A stretch of DNA of 64,000 nt from Salinicola halophilus (GCF_003206155.1 NZ_PZJV01000001.1:1-64000), one strand, 5' to 3'. Counted from the first letter of the stretch, positions 39,568-49,251 are shown. Notes: generated by a model not told the origin, from the sequence alone. A program made the numbers and translations.

Positions 39568-40935
39568 TCAAATGCCGAGCTGCTGGCGCACGCGGGTCAG
39601 TGAATCCGTCTCGAGGCCAGCGTAGAGCACGAATTCGTCGAGCACCGGGCGGCCCAGCGCCAGCTCGAACGCGCCGCGATTGGATGCGTTGGCGTAGGCC
39701 TGGTGCTGCGCGTCCCCCAGATTCGACTGGAAGATCCCGGCCGCGCTCACCGGCAGAAAATCCTCGTAGGTGATCGGTGTGGCTGCGAGCCAGCCCTGAT
39801 CGATCAACGAGTCGATCGTCTCGGGGCGTGTTTCGCCGGCGGCCAGCCGCTCGCGCCCGGTCTCGGTGACGGCGTAGCGGAAGTAGGCAAGGCCCTCGCG
39901 GCGCAGCGTTTCGTAGTCGTCCGGCAGCGAGGCGAAGACCTCGCCGAGCTGATGCTGGTGGGTGGCGTTATCCGGTGCCGTGGGCAGTTCGCGGGCGCGG
40001 GCGAGCAGCGCGTCGTAGCGCTCGCGGCCTTCGGGGGTGAGAGCGACGCCGCGCTGTTCGATTTCGCCGAAGCGAGCGGTGTGGTGACCCTCGTCACGCC
40101 CGGCGAAGCGCACCGACTCCTCCAGCGCCTTGAAGCTGGTCTGGCGCAGCAGGATCGGGCAGCGCCGCGGCGGCGGCCCTTCGATCACCGCCTTCGGCGC
40201 GATGCCGTAGTCGGGCATGGCGGCCTGGGCGGCGTCGATGTCCAGGGTGCGCGGGGTGAGGTGATTGATGTGCGGGCCGCGAAAGCAGACCACATCGGCG
40301 ATCAGCCGGTGAGCGTCGTGGAGTGCCTGGTAGGTGTCGTGATCGACGGTGGCGTCCTGGTGCCAGCGGAAGGTTTCCAGCACCTCGCTGACGAAACGGT
40401 CGGCCTGCTCGCGATCGAAGCCGCCCTGACGCTCGCCGAGGGCGATCAGCTCTCGCGCCTGGGGCGTGAAGATATCCCGCTGGGCGAGGATCGATGCCGC
40501 CTGCCGGCGCAGATCGTCATCGTCGATCAGCTCGAGACGCAGCAGCGAAGTGAAGACGCGAAACGGATTGCGGGCGAGTGCGGCATCGTCGACCGGGCGA
40601 AACGCCGTGGAGTGGACCGGCACGCCGGCCTGGGAGAGATCGTAGTAGCCGACCGGGAACATTCCCATCAGCGCGAAGACGCGCTTGAGCGTGGCGAGCT
40701 CCTCGGCGGTGCCCACGCGGATCGCCCCGTGGCGCTCGACGTCGAGTCGCTCCGTCTCCGAGCCGGCGGCGAGACGCTCGGCGAGTTCGGGGTCGGCGGC
40801 GAGCGTACGTCGATTGATATCGGCGACGAGCTCGAGGAGCGTGGCGTACTGCGGGACTTCCTGGCGATACATCGTCGACATCGCCTCGGAGAAGGCGGTG
40901 CGGATGGCGTCTTGGCTGATCAGGGTGGGTGTCAT
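39568..40935 (-). CDS. hglS: 2-oxoadipate dioxygenase/decarboxylase (HglS/YdcJ, DUF1338)
   Basis: Fe(II)-dependent enzyme of the vicinal-oxygen-chelate-like DUF1338 family. In Pseudomonas the homologue converts 2-oxoadipate to D-2-hydroxyglutarate in lysine catabolism. The 455-aa product has VPVHSTAFRPV (first His ligand), FRGPHINHLTPRTLDID (second His), GIAPKAVIEGPPPRRCPILLRQTSF and the C-terminal SNRGAFELALGRPVLDEF. All fit the family. I start it at ATG 40935 (MTPTLISQD); the frame extends 11 codons upstream. No other lysine-degradation genes are nearby. The MHS transporter downstream may act with it. Confidence 0.88.
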   Translation of the reverse strand: MTPTLISQDAIRTAFSEAMSTMYRQEVPQYATLLELVADINRRTLAADPELAERLAAGSETERLDVERHGAIRVGTAEELATLKRVFALMGMFPVGYYDLSQAGVPVHSTAFRPVDDAALARNPFRVFTSLLRLELIDDDDLRRQAASILAQRDIFTPQARELIALGERQGGFDREQADRFVSEVLETFRWHQDATVDHDTYQALHDAHRLIADVVCFRGPHINHLTPRTLDIDAAQAAMPDYGIAPKAVIEGPPPRRCPILLRQTSFKALEESVRFAGRDEGHHTARFGEIEQRGVALTPEGRERYDALLARARELPTAPDNATHQHQLGEVFASLPDDYETLRREGLAYFRYAVTETGRERLAAGETRPETIDSLIDQGWLAATPITYEDFLPVSAAGIFQSNLGDAQHQAYANASNRGAFELALGRPVLDEFVLYAGLETDSLTRVRQQLGI

Positions 40936-41077
40936 GGGGCACTCGTTGTGGCGAATGAATGCCCTCATCCAACGCTATCCGCCCCTGGCTGACAAGCCTC
41001 GTCGGCCCGGGGCGGGCGCGGCGTTAAAGCCGCGTCGCATTTTTACAAGGGGGCAGGCTTTGCGCCTCGCCGAAGGA

Positions 41078-42574
41078 TCAGCGCGCCGTCTTGCGGCGGC
41101 GTACCTGGGCCACCACGCCCGGGGCGAGCATCAGTACGGCCAGCAGCCAGGCCGGCCAGCTGCCGGTGCGGGTGAAGGGGGTGAGCCCGGTCATGGGAAT
41201 GACGTCGCCGACCACGCTCGTCGCCTCGAACTGCGGGCCGCGCTCGCGCAGGTTGCCCCGCTCATCGATGATCGCGGTGACGCCATTGCTGGTGGCGCGA
41301 ACCACGTAGCGACCGTTCTCCAGCGCCCGCAGGCGCGCCATCTGCAGATGCTGCAGCGGGCCGATGGAGCGGCCGAACCAAGTGTCGTTGGAGACCGTCA
41401 ACAGCACGTTGGCACCGCGCGCCCGCTCGGCGACCAGATCGGGGTAGACGATTTCGTAGCAGATAGCGCTGCCGATGGCGACGCCGTGGGTGAGGATCGG
41501 TAACTGCGAGTCGGCCCCGGCGCTGAAGTCCGACATCGGCAGGTTGAAGAAGTCGATGATGTCGCGCAGCAGAAAATCCAGCGGGAGGAACTCGCCGAAG
41601 GGCACCAGGTGAGACTTGCGGTACTCGCCGCGCACTTCGCCGACGCCAACGATGGCGTTGTAGTAGTCGCCGGCGGCGTCGCGCTGGACGATGCCGCTCA
41701 GCAGCGCCGTTTCGCTCGGCAGGGTCGCCTGTAGGCGCTCGAAGTAGGGACGGGCTTGCGCGGCGAACATTGGCAGCGCCGTCTCCGGCCAGACGATCAC
41801 ATCGGCATCGTCGGGTAGCTCGCGAGTCATGCGGCTATAGGTGTTGACGGCGTCGCGCTGGCCCTCGGGGCTCCACTTTGCCAGCTGTGCCAGATTGCCC
41901 TGGAGCAGCGCGAATCGTACCGGATCCGCCGCCGGCTGGGTCCATTGGCTCGGCAGTAGCAGCGGCGCCAGCCAGAGCGCGGCGAAGGGTGCCGCCGCCC
42001 ACCAGCGCCGCCGGCAGAACTCCACCAGCAGGGTGCCGGTCAGGGCGACGATCAGCGAGAGCAGGTAGACCCCGCCGACGGGGGCCCACGGCGCCAGCGG
42101 CGAATCGACCTGGGCGCTGCCCAGCAGCAGCCAGGGGAAACCGGTGAACGCCCAGCTGCGGAAGGCTTCGCCCAGCACCCAGACGCCGGCGAAGCTCAGA
42201 AACGCCAGCCGGGGCGTGGTGAAGCGTCGGTAGAGACCGAAGATCAGGGCGGGGAAGAGCGCGAGCGTCACGACGAAGAGGGCGGTAAGAAAGAGCGCTA
42301 GCGGCACGCCGGTGTAGCCGTAGTCGTGAATCGAGACGTAGACCCAGCTGGTGCCGGTGCCGAAAAGCCCGACACCGAAGAGCCAGCCGCGAAGGCTCGC
42401 CTGCGCCACGCTCAGCTGATGGTGGCCGACGTACATCAGCGCCACGGCGAGCGGCCCGAGCCACCAGAGATGGAAGGGCGCGAAAGAGAGCGTGGCGAAG
42501 CCACCGGCGGCGAGTGCGGCAAGGTACCCCGGCCAGGGGCGGTAGACGGAGATCAACGGCTTGGCGCGCGGCAT
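41078..42574 (-). CDS. lnt: Apolipoprotein N-acyltransferase
   Basis: Inner-membrane enzyme that adds the third acyl chain to lipoproteins. The 498-aa product has six or so N-terminal membrane helices (YLAALAAGGFATLSFAPFHLWWLGPLAVAL onward) and a periplasmic nitrilase domain from about residue 220. The catalytic triad is visible: Glu in DVIVWPETALPMF, Lys in EYRKSHLVPFGEFLPL and Cys in IGSAICYEIVYPDL. The start at 42574 follows GAGGAG. It is last in the conserved order miaB-ybeZ-ybeY-corC-lnt, 75 bp after corC. Confidence 0.96.
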   Translation of the reverse strand: MPRAKPLISVYRPWPGYLAALAAGGFATLSFAPFHLWWLGPLAVALMYVGHHQLSVAQASLRGWLFGVGLFGTGTSWVYVSIHDYGYTGVPLALFLTALFVVTLALFPALIFGLYRRFTTPRLAFLSFAGVWVLGEAFRSWAFTGFPWLLLGSAQVDSPLAPWAPVGGVYLLSLIVALTGTLLVEFCRRRWWAAAPFAALWLAPLLLPSQWTQPAADPVRFALLQGNLAQLAKWSPEGQRDAVNTYSRMTRELPDDADVIVWPETALPMFAAQARPYFERLQATLPSETALLSGIVQRDAAGDYYNAIVGVGEVRGEYRKSHLVPFGEFLPLDFLLRDIIDFFNLPMSDFSAGADSQLPILTHGVAIGSAICYEIVYPDLVAERARGANVLLTVSNDTWFGRSIGPLQHLQMARLRALENGRYVVRATSNGVTAIIDERGNLRERGPQFEATSVVGDVIPMTGLTPFTRTGSWPAWLLAVLMLAPGVVAQVRRRKTAR

Positions 42575-42649
42575 CGGGCACTCCTCGAAGAAAAGTGCCC
42601 TTATATCAGAGATGCCCGCGAAATGCGTCGGTGATCGGGCGAGCGGCCC

Positions 42650-43543
42650 TCAGCTCTCGAGCCGCGACGGACTCTCCTGCTCGGCCTCCGCGGGTACGGG
42701 CTTGGCCTGGAGCAGTCGGATGCGGCGATTGTCGGCACTCAGCACGGTGAAACGCCATTTGCCGAGATCGGCGTGCTCGTTACGTCGGGGCAAATGGCCG
42801 AAACGCTGCATGATCAGCCCGCCGACGGTGTCGAACTCTTCGTCGGAGAACTGGGTGTCGAACGCTTCGTTGAAATCCTCGATGGGCGTCAGTGCCCGCA
42901 CCGCATAGGTGCCGTCGCCGAGATTGCGGATGTCCTCTTCCTCGTCGGTATCATGCTCGTCTTCGATGTCGCCGACGATCTGCTCGAGAATGTCCTCGAT
43001 GGTGACGATACCCGCCGTGCCGCCATACTCGTCGACTACCACCGCCATGTGGTTGTGGGTGTCGCGAAACTCCTTGAGCAGGCTGTTGAGCCGCTTGGAT
43101 TCGGGGACGAACATGGCCGGGCGCAGCACGTCATTGAGCGAGAAGGTGTCGCGCTCCTCCCGGTTACGCTTGAGTAGCGGCAGCAGATCCTTGACCAGCA
43201 GGATGCCCAGGACGTCGTCGAGGTTGTCGTTGATCACCGGATAGCGCGAGTGGGCCGTTTCCAGAATGATGGGCAGGCAATCCTCGGGGCGCTGTTCGAC
43301 GTTGATGGCGGTGATCTGGGAGCGCGGGATCATCACCTCGCGGACCTGCTGGTCGCTGATCTGGAACGCGCCTTCGATGATCGTCAGGGCGTCCTGATCG
43401 AGATTGAGCCGGGGGCCGGCCTCGCGCAGAAAGGTGAGGAGCTCCTCGCGGGAGCTGGGTTCGTCGAAATCGCTAGAGAAAGTGCTGATCAGCTTCTCGA
43501 GCCAGGATCGGCTGCTCTGGCTACTCGATCGTTCGTCGCTCAT
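42650..43543 (-). CDS. corC: CorC/HlyC family protein with CBS domains (YbeX)
   Basis: 297-aa cytoplasmic protein with paired CBS domains (about 70-190: VREVMIPRSQITAINVEQRPED, YPVINDNLDDVLGILLVKDLL, MAVVVDEYGGTAGIVTIEDILEQIVGDIEDEHD). A C-terminal CorC_HlyC domain follows (VRALTPIEDFNEAFDTQF, DTVGGLIMQRFGHLPRRNE). It lacks the N-terminal DUF21 membrane domain, as in E. coli YbeX/CorC, which is linked to Co/Mg efflux and ribosome biology. It is preceded by a 278-bp gap after ybeY that holds a possible small in-operon reading frame, and followed by lnt. Confidence 0.93.
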   Translation of the reverse strand: MSDERSSSQSSRSWLEKLISTFSSDFDEPSSREELLTFLREAGPRLNLDQDALTIIEGAFQISDQQVREVMIPRSQITAINVEQRPEDCLPIILETAHSRYPVINDNLDDVLGILLVKDLLPLLKRNREERDTFSLNDVLRPAMFVPESKRLNSLLKEFRDTHNHMAVVVDEYGGTAGIVTIEDILEQIVGDIEDEHDTDEEEDIRNLGDGTYAVRALTPIEDFNEAFDTQFSDEEFDTVGGLIMQRFGHLPRRNEHADLGKWRFTVLSADNRRIRLLQAKPVPAEAEQESPSRLES

Positions 43544-43821
43544 GAGTGGGGTCTCTTGTCCTCGGATGACGCACGGAAGGGAAGTCGATGATGCGCCGCA
43601 CGACGCGTTAGCGTCGCGACGTCAGGGGCATCGATCGGGCCGCCGGCGGTCCGACAAGGACTCGGCGGAGGTTCGTCGGATGCGTCGGCCGGTGACGCCG
43701 GGGAACAGCTGGCGTCATCGGTCGCACCCGACGAGCGGGATGGCATGGCGGAGCGTGCCGAAGGAGTCACGGATGTAGCATTGGGCATGGGGGCGAATGC
43801 GTTGGTCATGGGTGTCAGCGG

Positions 43822-44316
43822 TCAGGTCGGCGACCGGTAAGGGTCGGCGATGGCAAAGCCCGCGAGCAGTTCTCTCTCGAGCGCCTCCATCGCTTCGGCC
43901 TCGTCTTCCTCTATATGATCGTAGCCGAGCAAATGCAAGCAGCCATGGATCACCAGATGGGCATAGTGGTCGCCGGGCGCCTTGTGCTGTTCCACGGCTT
44001 CCTGGATCACCACGTCATGACAGATGACGAGGTCGCCGAGCAGAGGTAGCTCGATCTCCGGCGGCGCCTCGAACGGAAACGACAGCACGTTGGTGGGCTT
44101 GTCGCGGCCGCGGTAGTCGCGATTGAGTGCCTGGCTCTCGTGACGCTCGACGAAGCGCACGGTGAGTTCGTGTCGCGTCTCATCGTGGGCCGCGAGCACG
44201 GCGCCGACCCAGCGTTCGAGGTCGGCGAGCGTCGGCAGTGCGGCAATGTCGCCCGCGTCCAGCGCGACCTGCCGGTCGATCTCGAGGATCTGACCGTCGG
44301 CGATATCGGGCGTCAC
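43822..44316 (-). CDS. ybeY: Endoribonuclease YbeY, rRNA maturation factor
   Basis: Zinc-dependent single-strand endoribonuclease needed for 16S rRNA 3' maturation and ribosome quality control. The 164-aa product carries the family signature [20 protein letters not shown] (HGxxHLxGxDH), whose three His bind zinc. Upstream are the conserved [30 protein letters not shown] elements. The start overlaps the ybeZ stop by 4 bp, so the two are translationally coupled. Confidence 0.95.
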   Translation of the reverse strand: MTPDIADGQILEIDRQVALDAGDIAALPTLADLERWVGAVLAAHDETRHELTVRFVERHESQALNRDYRGRDKPTNVLSFPFEAPPEIELPLLGDLVICHDVVIQEAVEQHKAPGDHYAHLVIHGCLHLLGYDHIEEDEAEAMEALERELLAGFAIADPYRSPT

Positions 44317-45410
44317 GATTCGCTCGGCTCGCCGCTGGCGGCACCTGTCTCGGCGTCGGCGCGGGGCGTCTGCGAGTCGAGCCGCGCCTGACGACGCTCT
44401 TCGCGGCGCTTGCGCTGCTCGGCTTCCTCGGTCGCCTCGAAATGATCGTAAGCTTCGATGATGCGCTGCACCAGCGGGTGGCGGACGACGTCCTTGGGCG
44501 CGAACTGGGTGACGCCGATGCCGGCGGTATCCCGCAGTACCTCGAGTACCTGGATCAGACCGGAACTCGAGCCGCGGGGCAGGTCGACCTGCGTTGCGTC
44601 ACCGGTGATGACGGCGGTCGAGCCGAAGCCGATTCGCGTCAAGAACATCTTCATCTGCTCGCGGGTGGTGTTCTGACTCTCGTCGAGAATGATGAAGGCG
44701 TTGTTGAGCGTTCGCCCGCGCATGTAGGCGAGCGGGGCGATCTCGATCACCTGGCGCTCGATGAGCTTGTTGACCTGTTCGAAGCCGAGCATCTCGTAGA
44801 GTGCGTCGTAGAGTGGACGCAGGTAGGGGTCGATCTTCTGCGCCAGATCCCCCGGGAGGAAGCCGAGCTTTTCGCCGGCCTCGACCGCCGGACGTACCAG
44901 CAGGATTCGCCGGATCTCCTGACGGTTGAGCGCCTCGACGGCGGCGGCGACGGCGAGATACGTCTTGCCGGTACCCGCGGGGCCCACGCCGAAGTTGATG
45001 TCGTGGCGGCGAATGCTCGCGACGTAGCCCTGCTGATTGATGCCACGGGGCTTGATCAGGACTTTCGGCGTGCGAATGATCAAGCCGCCGGCCTCTTCGT
45101 CGCCGGTCTCTTCCTCGAGGGCCTGGATGCCGGACTCCTGCAGGAAGAGGTGAACCGTATCCGGCTCGAGCTCCTCGGCGCCGGTTTCCCGATACAAATG
45201 CTCGAGCACGTTGGCCGCGGCCTTGACCGCAGCGTCGGGCCCGGCGAGCTGAAAGGTGTTGCCGCGGTTGCGCAGCGTGACGCCGAGACGGGATTCGATC
45301 AGCTTGAGGTGTTCGTCACGCTGCCCGCTGAGATTGGCCAGACGCCTGGGGTCGTTGGGTTCCAGTGTCAGCGAGATGACGCGGTTGTCGGAGTGCTGGT
45401 CTTGGGTCAA
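44313..45410 (-). CDS. ybeZ: PhoH-like ATPase YbeZ
   Basis: 365-aa PhoH family ATPase, a partner of YbeY in RNA metabolism. The N-terminal KH-like region (about 20-100) is followed by the P-loop ATPase: Walker [21 protein letters not shown] near residue 140, then [23 protein letters not shown], and Walker [43 protein letters not shown] also fits. The tail is charged and Gln/Arg-rich. It lies 293 bp after miaB; that gap contains an 8-bp inverted repeat and no gene I can support. Confidence 0.94.
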   Translation of the reverse strand: MTQDQHSDNRVISLTLEPNDPRRLANLSGQRDEHLKLIESRLGVTLRNRGNTFQLAGPDAAVKAAANVLEHLYRETGAEELEPDTVHLFLQESGIQALEEETGDEEAGGLIIRTPKVLIKPRGINQQGYVASIRRHDINFGVGPAGTGKTYLAVAAAVEALNRQEIRRILLVRPAVEAGEKLGFLPGDLAQKIDPYLRPLYDALYEMLGFEQVNKLIERQVIEIAPLAYMRGRTLNNAFIILDESQNTTREQMKMFLTRIGFGSTAVITGDATQVDLPRGSSSGLIQVLEVLRDTAGIGVTQFAPKDVVRHPLVQRIIEAYDHFEATEEAEQRKRREERRQARLDSQTPRADAETGAASGEPSES

Positions 45411-45602
45411 CGAAGAAAGGTCCGTGGATGAGGAAAAGGAAGTCGTCAGCTTACTGCGCCGCTTTGGCTCGGGGCAACGCCACTATCGATGAATCCGGCC
45501 GGGCACGATGGCTACTGCGGCGAGCGGCGGATTTCCGACAGGCGGGAACTCCCCCGCCGATGCGAGAGAGTCGACCGCGAGCGATACCCTCTTGAGTGGG
45601 GG

Positions 45603-45637
45603 CACCGAGGAATAACTCAACCGAGCATCGGTGCCAC
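45603..45637. other. Inverted repeat in the miaB-ybeZ gap
   Basis: GGCACCGA (45603-45610) and TCGGTGCC (45630-45637) are exact complements with a 19-nt spacer. The gap 45411-45703 otherwise shows no gene or clear promoter. The hairpin follows the miaB stop by 66 bp on the minus strand but has no T run, so attenuation or RNA stabilisation are equally possible. Confidence 0.35.
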
Positions 45638-45703
45638 CCTGTTGCCGCCAAGATCGTCGCTCGAACACTCCCCGGGCGGTGACGTCGGCCGTCAACGCCG
45701 CGC

Positions 45704-47071
45704 TCAGTATCGCGCCTCGGAAAGCAGGCGACCGCGCAGCGAGTTCGGGAACGCCTCGACGATCTCTACGTCGACGAAGTAGCCGATCAGCGAGGTCGGG
45801 TCGTCGGCGCGGAAGTTGACCACGCGGTTGTTCTCCGTACGCCCGGAGAGCTCGCCCGGGTCCTTGGGAGAGAAGCCGGTGACCAGAATGCGCTCGGTGT
45901 TGCCGACCATGCGACGACTGATCTGCTGCGTCTGCTGGATGAGCCGTGCCTGCAGGATTGCCAGCCGCTCTTTCTTGGTCGCCTCGGGCGTATCGTCGTC
46001 GAGCGAGGAGGCCGGCGTGCCGGGGCGCTTGGAGTAGATGAAGCTGAACGAGGCGTCGAAGCCGATCCGGTGGATCAGGTCCATCGTCTGTTCGAAGTCT
46101 TCGTCGGTCTCGCCCGGAAAGCCGATGATGAAATCCGACGAAAAGCTGATATCCGGGCGCAGGGCGCGAATGCGTTCGAGCTTGTCGATGTACATGTCGC
46201 GACCGTGACCGCGTTTCATCGCCGCAAGAATACGATCGGAGCCCGACTGCACCGGCAGGTGGAGGTGGCTCACCAGCTCGGGGATTTCGCCGTAGGCCTC
46301 GATGAGACTGTCGCTGAACTCCACCGGGTGCGACGTGGTGAAGCGGATACGGTCGATGCCGTCGACCGCCGCCACGCAAGCGATCAGCTCGGCGAGGTCG
46401 ATCTCGTCGCCGCTGTCGTCGAGACCGCGGTAGGCGTTGACGTTCTGCCCCAGCAGGTTGATTTCGCGCACGCCCTGCTCGGCGAGGTGGACCACCTCTT
46501 CCATCACCGACTCGAAAGGACGCGAGACCTCTTCGCCGCGGGTGTAGGGCACCACGCAGAAGGTGCAGTACTTCGAGCAGCCCTCCATCACCGAGACGAA
46601 CGCGGTCGCGCCGTCGGACTTGGGTTTGGGCAGATGATCGAACTTCTCGATCTCCGGGAAGGTCACGTCGACGGTCTGAATCGGTGTGGCGCTCTTGGCA
46701 CGGGCGTCGAGCATGGTCGGCAGCCGATGCAGGGTCTGCGGGCCGAAGACCATGTCGACGTGCGGGGCGCGCTTGCGAATGTTCTCGCCTTCCTGGCTCG
46801 CCACGCAGCCGCCGACGCCGATCACCAGATCGGGTTTCGCGGCCTTGAGCTTCTTCCAGCGACCGAGCTGGTGGAAGACCTTCTCCTGCGCCTTCTCGCG
46901 AATCGAGCAGGTATTGAGCAGGATGACGTCGGCGTCGGTCTCGTCGTCGGTGATTTCGAGACGATGCGACTCGCCGAGCAGATCCGCCATGCGGGAGGAG
47001 TCGTACTCGTTCATCTGACAGCCGTGGGTCTTGATGAAGAGCTTTTTCGTCACTGGTTGCGTTGCGGCCAT
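45704..47071 (-). CDS. miaB: tRNA-2-methylthio-N6-dimethylallyladenosine synthase MiaB
   Basis: Radical SAM methylthiotransferase acting on i6A37 of tRNAs reading UNN codons. The 455-aa product starts near [28 protein letters not shown]. The N-terminal UPF0004 domain holds three cluster-binding cysteines ([20 protein letters not shown]). The radical SAM motif CSKYCTFC is followed by [14 protein letters not shown] domain ends the protein (around [16 protein letters not shown]). The start at 47071 is near E. coli length (474); the open frame goes to 47155. It is first in the miaB-ybeZ-ybeY-corC-lnt set. Confidence 0.96.
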   Translation of the reverse strand: MAATQPVTKKLFIKTHGCQMNEYDSSRMADLLGESHRLEITDDETDADVILLNTCSIREKAQEKVFHQLGRWKKLKAAKPDLVIGVGGCVASQEGENIRKRAPHVDMVFGPQTLHRLPTMLDARAKSATPIQTVDVTFPEIEKFDHLPKPKSDGATAFVSVMEGCSKYCTFCVVPYTRGEEVSRPFESVMEEVVHLAEQGVREINLLGQNVNAYRGLDDSGDEIDLAELIACVAAVDGIDRIRFTTSHPVEFSDSLIEAYGEIPELVSHLHLPVQSGSDRILAAMKRGHGRDMYIDKLERIRALRPDISFSSDFIIGFPGETDEDFEQTMDLIHRIGFDASFSFIYSKRPGTPASSLDDDTPEATKKERLAILQARLIQQTQQISRRMVGNTERILVTGFSPKDPGELSGRTENNRVVNFRADDPTSLIGYFVDVEIVEAFPNSLRGRLLSEARY

Positions 47072-47332
47072 GCGCGCGTCACCGATGCCCCGTGAGTGGT
47101 GAGAAAGGAATTGCGTCGCCATCGACGCCACGACGGCCCGACCGAAGCCCGGCACGCCAATTTGAAGAACGCGACATTATACGGGCGCCGGGCCCTGCCG
47201 GCCAACCCGTGACGCTCGCAAGGCGCGACGGCTATGGTACGCTTGCGCCTATTTGCCGCCGCGGTCGCCGGCCACCGTGGCCGTTCGCCGTGAACGGCGC
47301 CGTGGGGCGAGTTTCTGGAGAATCGCGAGTCT

Positions 47333-47662
47333 ATGTCGTCCAAGTCGATCTATCGGGTGGTGTTCCACAATCAGGGCGAAGTGTGGGAACTCTATGCCCG
47401 GGATATCTTCCAAAGCGATCTGTGGGGATTCATCGAAGTCGAGACCTTCGTCTTCGAGGATCAGTCGAAAGTGGTGGTGGACCCCGGCGCGGAGAAACTG
47501 CGTCGCACCTTCGAGGGGGTCAGCCGCAGCTACATTCCCTACAGCGCGATCGTACGCATCGACGAAGTCGATCGCGGCGGTGCGGTCAAGGCGGTCAAGG
47601 CAGAAGGCAACGTTGCGGAGTTTCCGCGGCCGATGGCCTGGCCGCCCCGAGACGACAGCTGA
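47333..47662 (+). CDS. DUF1820 family protein
   Basis: 109-aa protein of unknown function that I recognise as DUF1820: MSSKSIYRVVFHNQGEVWELYARDIFQSDLWGFIEVETFVF, then a strand-rich body with VVDPGAEKLRRTFEGVSRSYIP and the C-terminal EFPRPMAWPP. It is small, soluble, and has no metal motif. The start ATG 47333 follows TTCTGGAG. It is divergent from miaB with 261 bp between the starts. Members are widespread in gammaproteobacteria and uncharacterised. Confidence 0.9.
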   Translation: MSSKSIYRVVFHNQGEVWELYARDIFQSDLWGFIEVETFVFEDQSKVVVDPGAEKLRRTFEGVSRSYIPYSAIVRIDEVDRGGAVKAVKAEGNVAEFPRPMAWPPRDDS

Positions 47663-47747
47663 TTCGACTGATCAGAATTTCATCAATTTGTCGTCAGCGC
47701 TGGGATAGCCGGGAGCCACGTCATCGCTTCTCAAGTTGTCCCAACGG

Positions 47748-47768
47748 TTATCCACAGAAAGTGTGGAT
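47748..47768. other. Consensus DnaA box within a small palindrome
   Basis: TTATCCACA (47748-47756) is the perfect DnaA-box consensus. ATCCACA and TGTGGAT (47762-47768) form a 7-bp inverted repeat with a GAAAG spacer. The second arm is close to a box in the opposite orientation (TGTGGATTC against TGTGGATAA). It lies in the 245-bp gap between the DUF1820 and SH3 genes. Confidence 0.45.
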
Positions 47769-47907
47769 TCTTGTTTCGACCCTCTCGCAGGAAGCGTGAG
47801 GCGTTCTCATCGTCGCGTTGTGCGTCGGGCCTGCCGGAGTCGCGCCGGGGCTGACGCCCGAATCCGTTACCGATCTCAGCCACCAGAATCACGACGATAG
47901 GTTCAAG

Positions 47908-48540
47908 ATGCGAAAACTTGCGATGGGCTGCGCGTTCAGCGCGATCCTTCTCTCTCTCCCGGCGCTAGCCCAGGACGCCGGCCAGAGCGCCACCGACAGC
48001 GATCACTGGGTCAGCGACGATCTGCCGACCTTTGTGCGCAGCGGTCCCACCGATGGCTATCGAATCGTCGGCACGCTCCAGAGCGGTCAGCCGGTGACGG
48101 TGCTGGAGACCCAAGGTGACTACACCCGCGTTCGCGGCCCGGATGGCGACGCCGTATGGCTTCAGTCGCGCTTCGTTCAGGCCGAGCCCAGTGCCCAGGC
48201 ACGCGTTCCCGATCTACAGGCGCGCGTCGATGAGCTCACCGAGCGCCTCGACGGCATCGACGACGAGTGGAATCAGCGCGTCGCCGACATGCGCGAAGAG
48301 CTCGAGGGCCGACAGGCACAGGTCGACGAGCTGCAGACGGACAACAACCGGCTCAACGAGTCGTACTCTCACGCCGAATCCCGCATGCGCGAGATGCAGG
48401 CGCGACTGGATACCCAGGAGGAGGATCTGCTGCTGCGCTATTTCCTCTACGGCGGTGGCGTCGCGGGCGCTGGCCTCATTCTCGGCCTGCTGGTGCCGCA
48501 CCTGCCCAAGCGTCGACGCAAGCGCGACCGCTGGTTCTGA
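47908..48540 (+). CDS. SH3 domain membrane protein (TIGR04211/YgiM-like)
   Basis: 210-aa cell-envelope protein. Signal peptide with cleavage after LLSLPALA (about residue 22); a bacterial SH3 domain (about 30-95: DDLPTFVRSGPTDGYRIVGTLQSGQ, then DGDAVWLQSRFVQ); a coiled coil from about 95 to 175 (LQARVDELTERLDGIDDEW onward); one C-terminal membrane helix (YGGGVAGAGLILGLLVPHL) and a basic tail KRRRKRDRWF. This matches the TIGR04211/YgiM architecture. The ATG at 47908 follows TAGG; function is unknown, perhaps in envelope maintenance. tpm follows after 4 bp, so the two are probably co-transcribed. Confidence 0.88.
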   Translation: MRKLAMGCAFSAILLSLPALAQDAGQSATDSDHWVSDDLPTFVRSGPTDGYRIVGTLQSGQPVTVLETQGDYTRVRGPDGDAVWLQSRFVQAEPSAQARVPDLQARVDELTERLDGIDDEWNQRVADMREELEGRQAQVDELQTDNNRLNESYSHAESRMREMQARLDTQEEDLLLRYFLYGGGVAGAGLILGLLVPHLPKRRRKRDRWF

Positions 48541-48544
48541 GACG

Positions 48545-49183
48545 ATGAGCGAACTCGACTGGCTGGAACGCTGGCGGCAGGGCCGAATCGGTTTCCACCG
48601 CGAGACGCCGCATTCTGCCCTGATCCGCCACTGGCAGACGCTTGCGCGCCGCGCCGACGCGCCCGTCCTGGTGCCGCTTTGCGGCAAGTCGCCGGATCTT
48701 CGCTGGCTGGCCGAACGGGGCCACCCGGTCACGGGCGTCGAGCTCTCCCCGCTGGCGGTGGAGCAGTTCGTTGCCGAGCGCGATGCACCGGTGACTCGCT
48801 GGCAGTCGGGCGAATTCACCTGCCTAGAGCAGGGGGGCGTCGAACTCTGGTGCGGCGATTTTTTCCACGTCGACCTTCAACCGCCGGTACGCTTCGAGGC
48901 GTTTTACGACCGCGCCGCGCTCATCGCGCTGCCGGCGCCGACGCGCCAACGCTATGCGCTGCATCTGGCGCAGCTGCTCGAGCCCGGAAGTGCCGGGCTC
49001 TTGGTCACGCTGACCCATGACGACCCCGAACGGGGCCCGCCGTTCAATGTCGACGCCGCCGAGGTGCAGCGGCTGTTCGCGCCCAATTTCGAGATCACTC
49101 GGCTCGAGCAGGACGATGCCGCCGACGGCCTCGAGGAGAGCGTTTGGCACCTCGTGCGTCGGGGGCCGCGGGACACCGATTGA
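48545..49183 (+). CDS. tpm: Thiopurine S-methyltransferase family protein
   Basis: SAM-dependent methyltransferase of the bacterial TPMT group, which methylates thiopurines and detoxifies selenite or tellurite oxyanions. 212 aa. It starts MSELDWLERWRQGRIGFH (typical WxxRWxxGxIGFH). The SAM-binding region is VLVPLCGKSPDLRWLAERGH followed by VTGVELSPLAVEQF. Later blocks are LWCGDFFHVD and FYDRAALIALP. Length is the family norm. The ATG is 4 bp after the SH3 gene stop. Confidence 0.92.
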   Translation: MSELDWLERWRQGRIGFHRETPHSALIRHWQTLARRADAPVLVPLCGKSPDLRWLAERGHPVTGVELSPLAVEQFVAERDAPVTRWQSGEFTCLEQGGVELWCGDFFHVDLQPPVRFEAFYDRAALIALPAPTRQRYALHLAQLLEPGSAGLLVTLTHDDPERGPPFNVDAAEVQRLFAPNFEITRLEQDDAADGLEESVWHLVRRGPRDTD

Positions 49184-49211
49184 TCCCGTTCCCGACCGTT
49201 GCTACCGACCC

Positions 49212-49251
49212 AACGACACCGCCCGCAGCCATGGCCGCGGGCGGTGTCGTT
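49212..49251. terminator. Bidirectional terminator between tpm and yajG
   Basis: A perfect 15-bp stem AACGACACCGCCCGC / GCGGGCGGTGTCGTT with a 10-nt loop lies 28 bp after the tpm stop and 32 bp before the yajG stop. It is the strongest hairpin in this part of the window and separates convergent genes. Confidence 0.82.

Noticed and set aside
41017-41034. CGCGGC/GCCGCG hairpin followed by TTTTT between hglS and lnt
   Set aside because: The T run is on the plus strand whereas both neighbouring genes are on the minus strand, so it does not fit as their terminator; too short to call otherwise.
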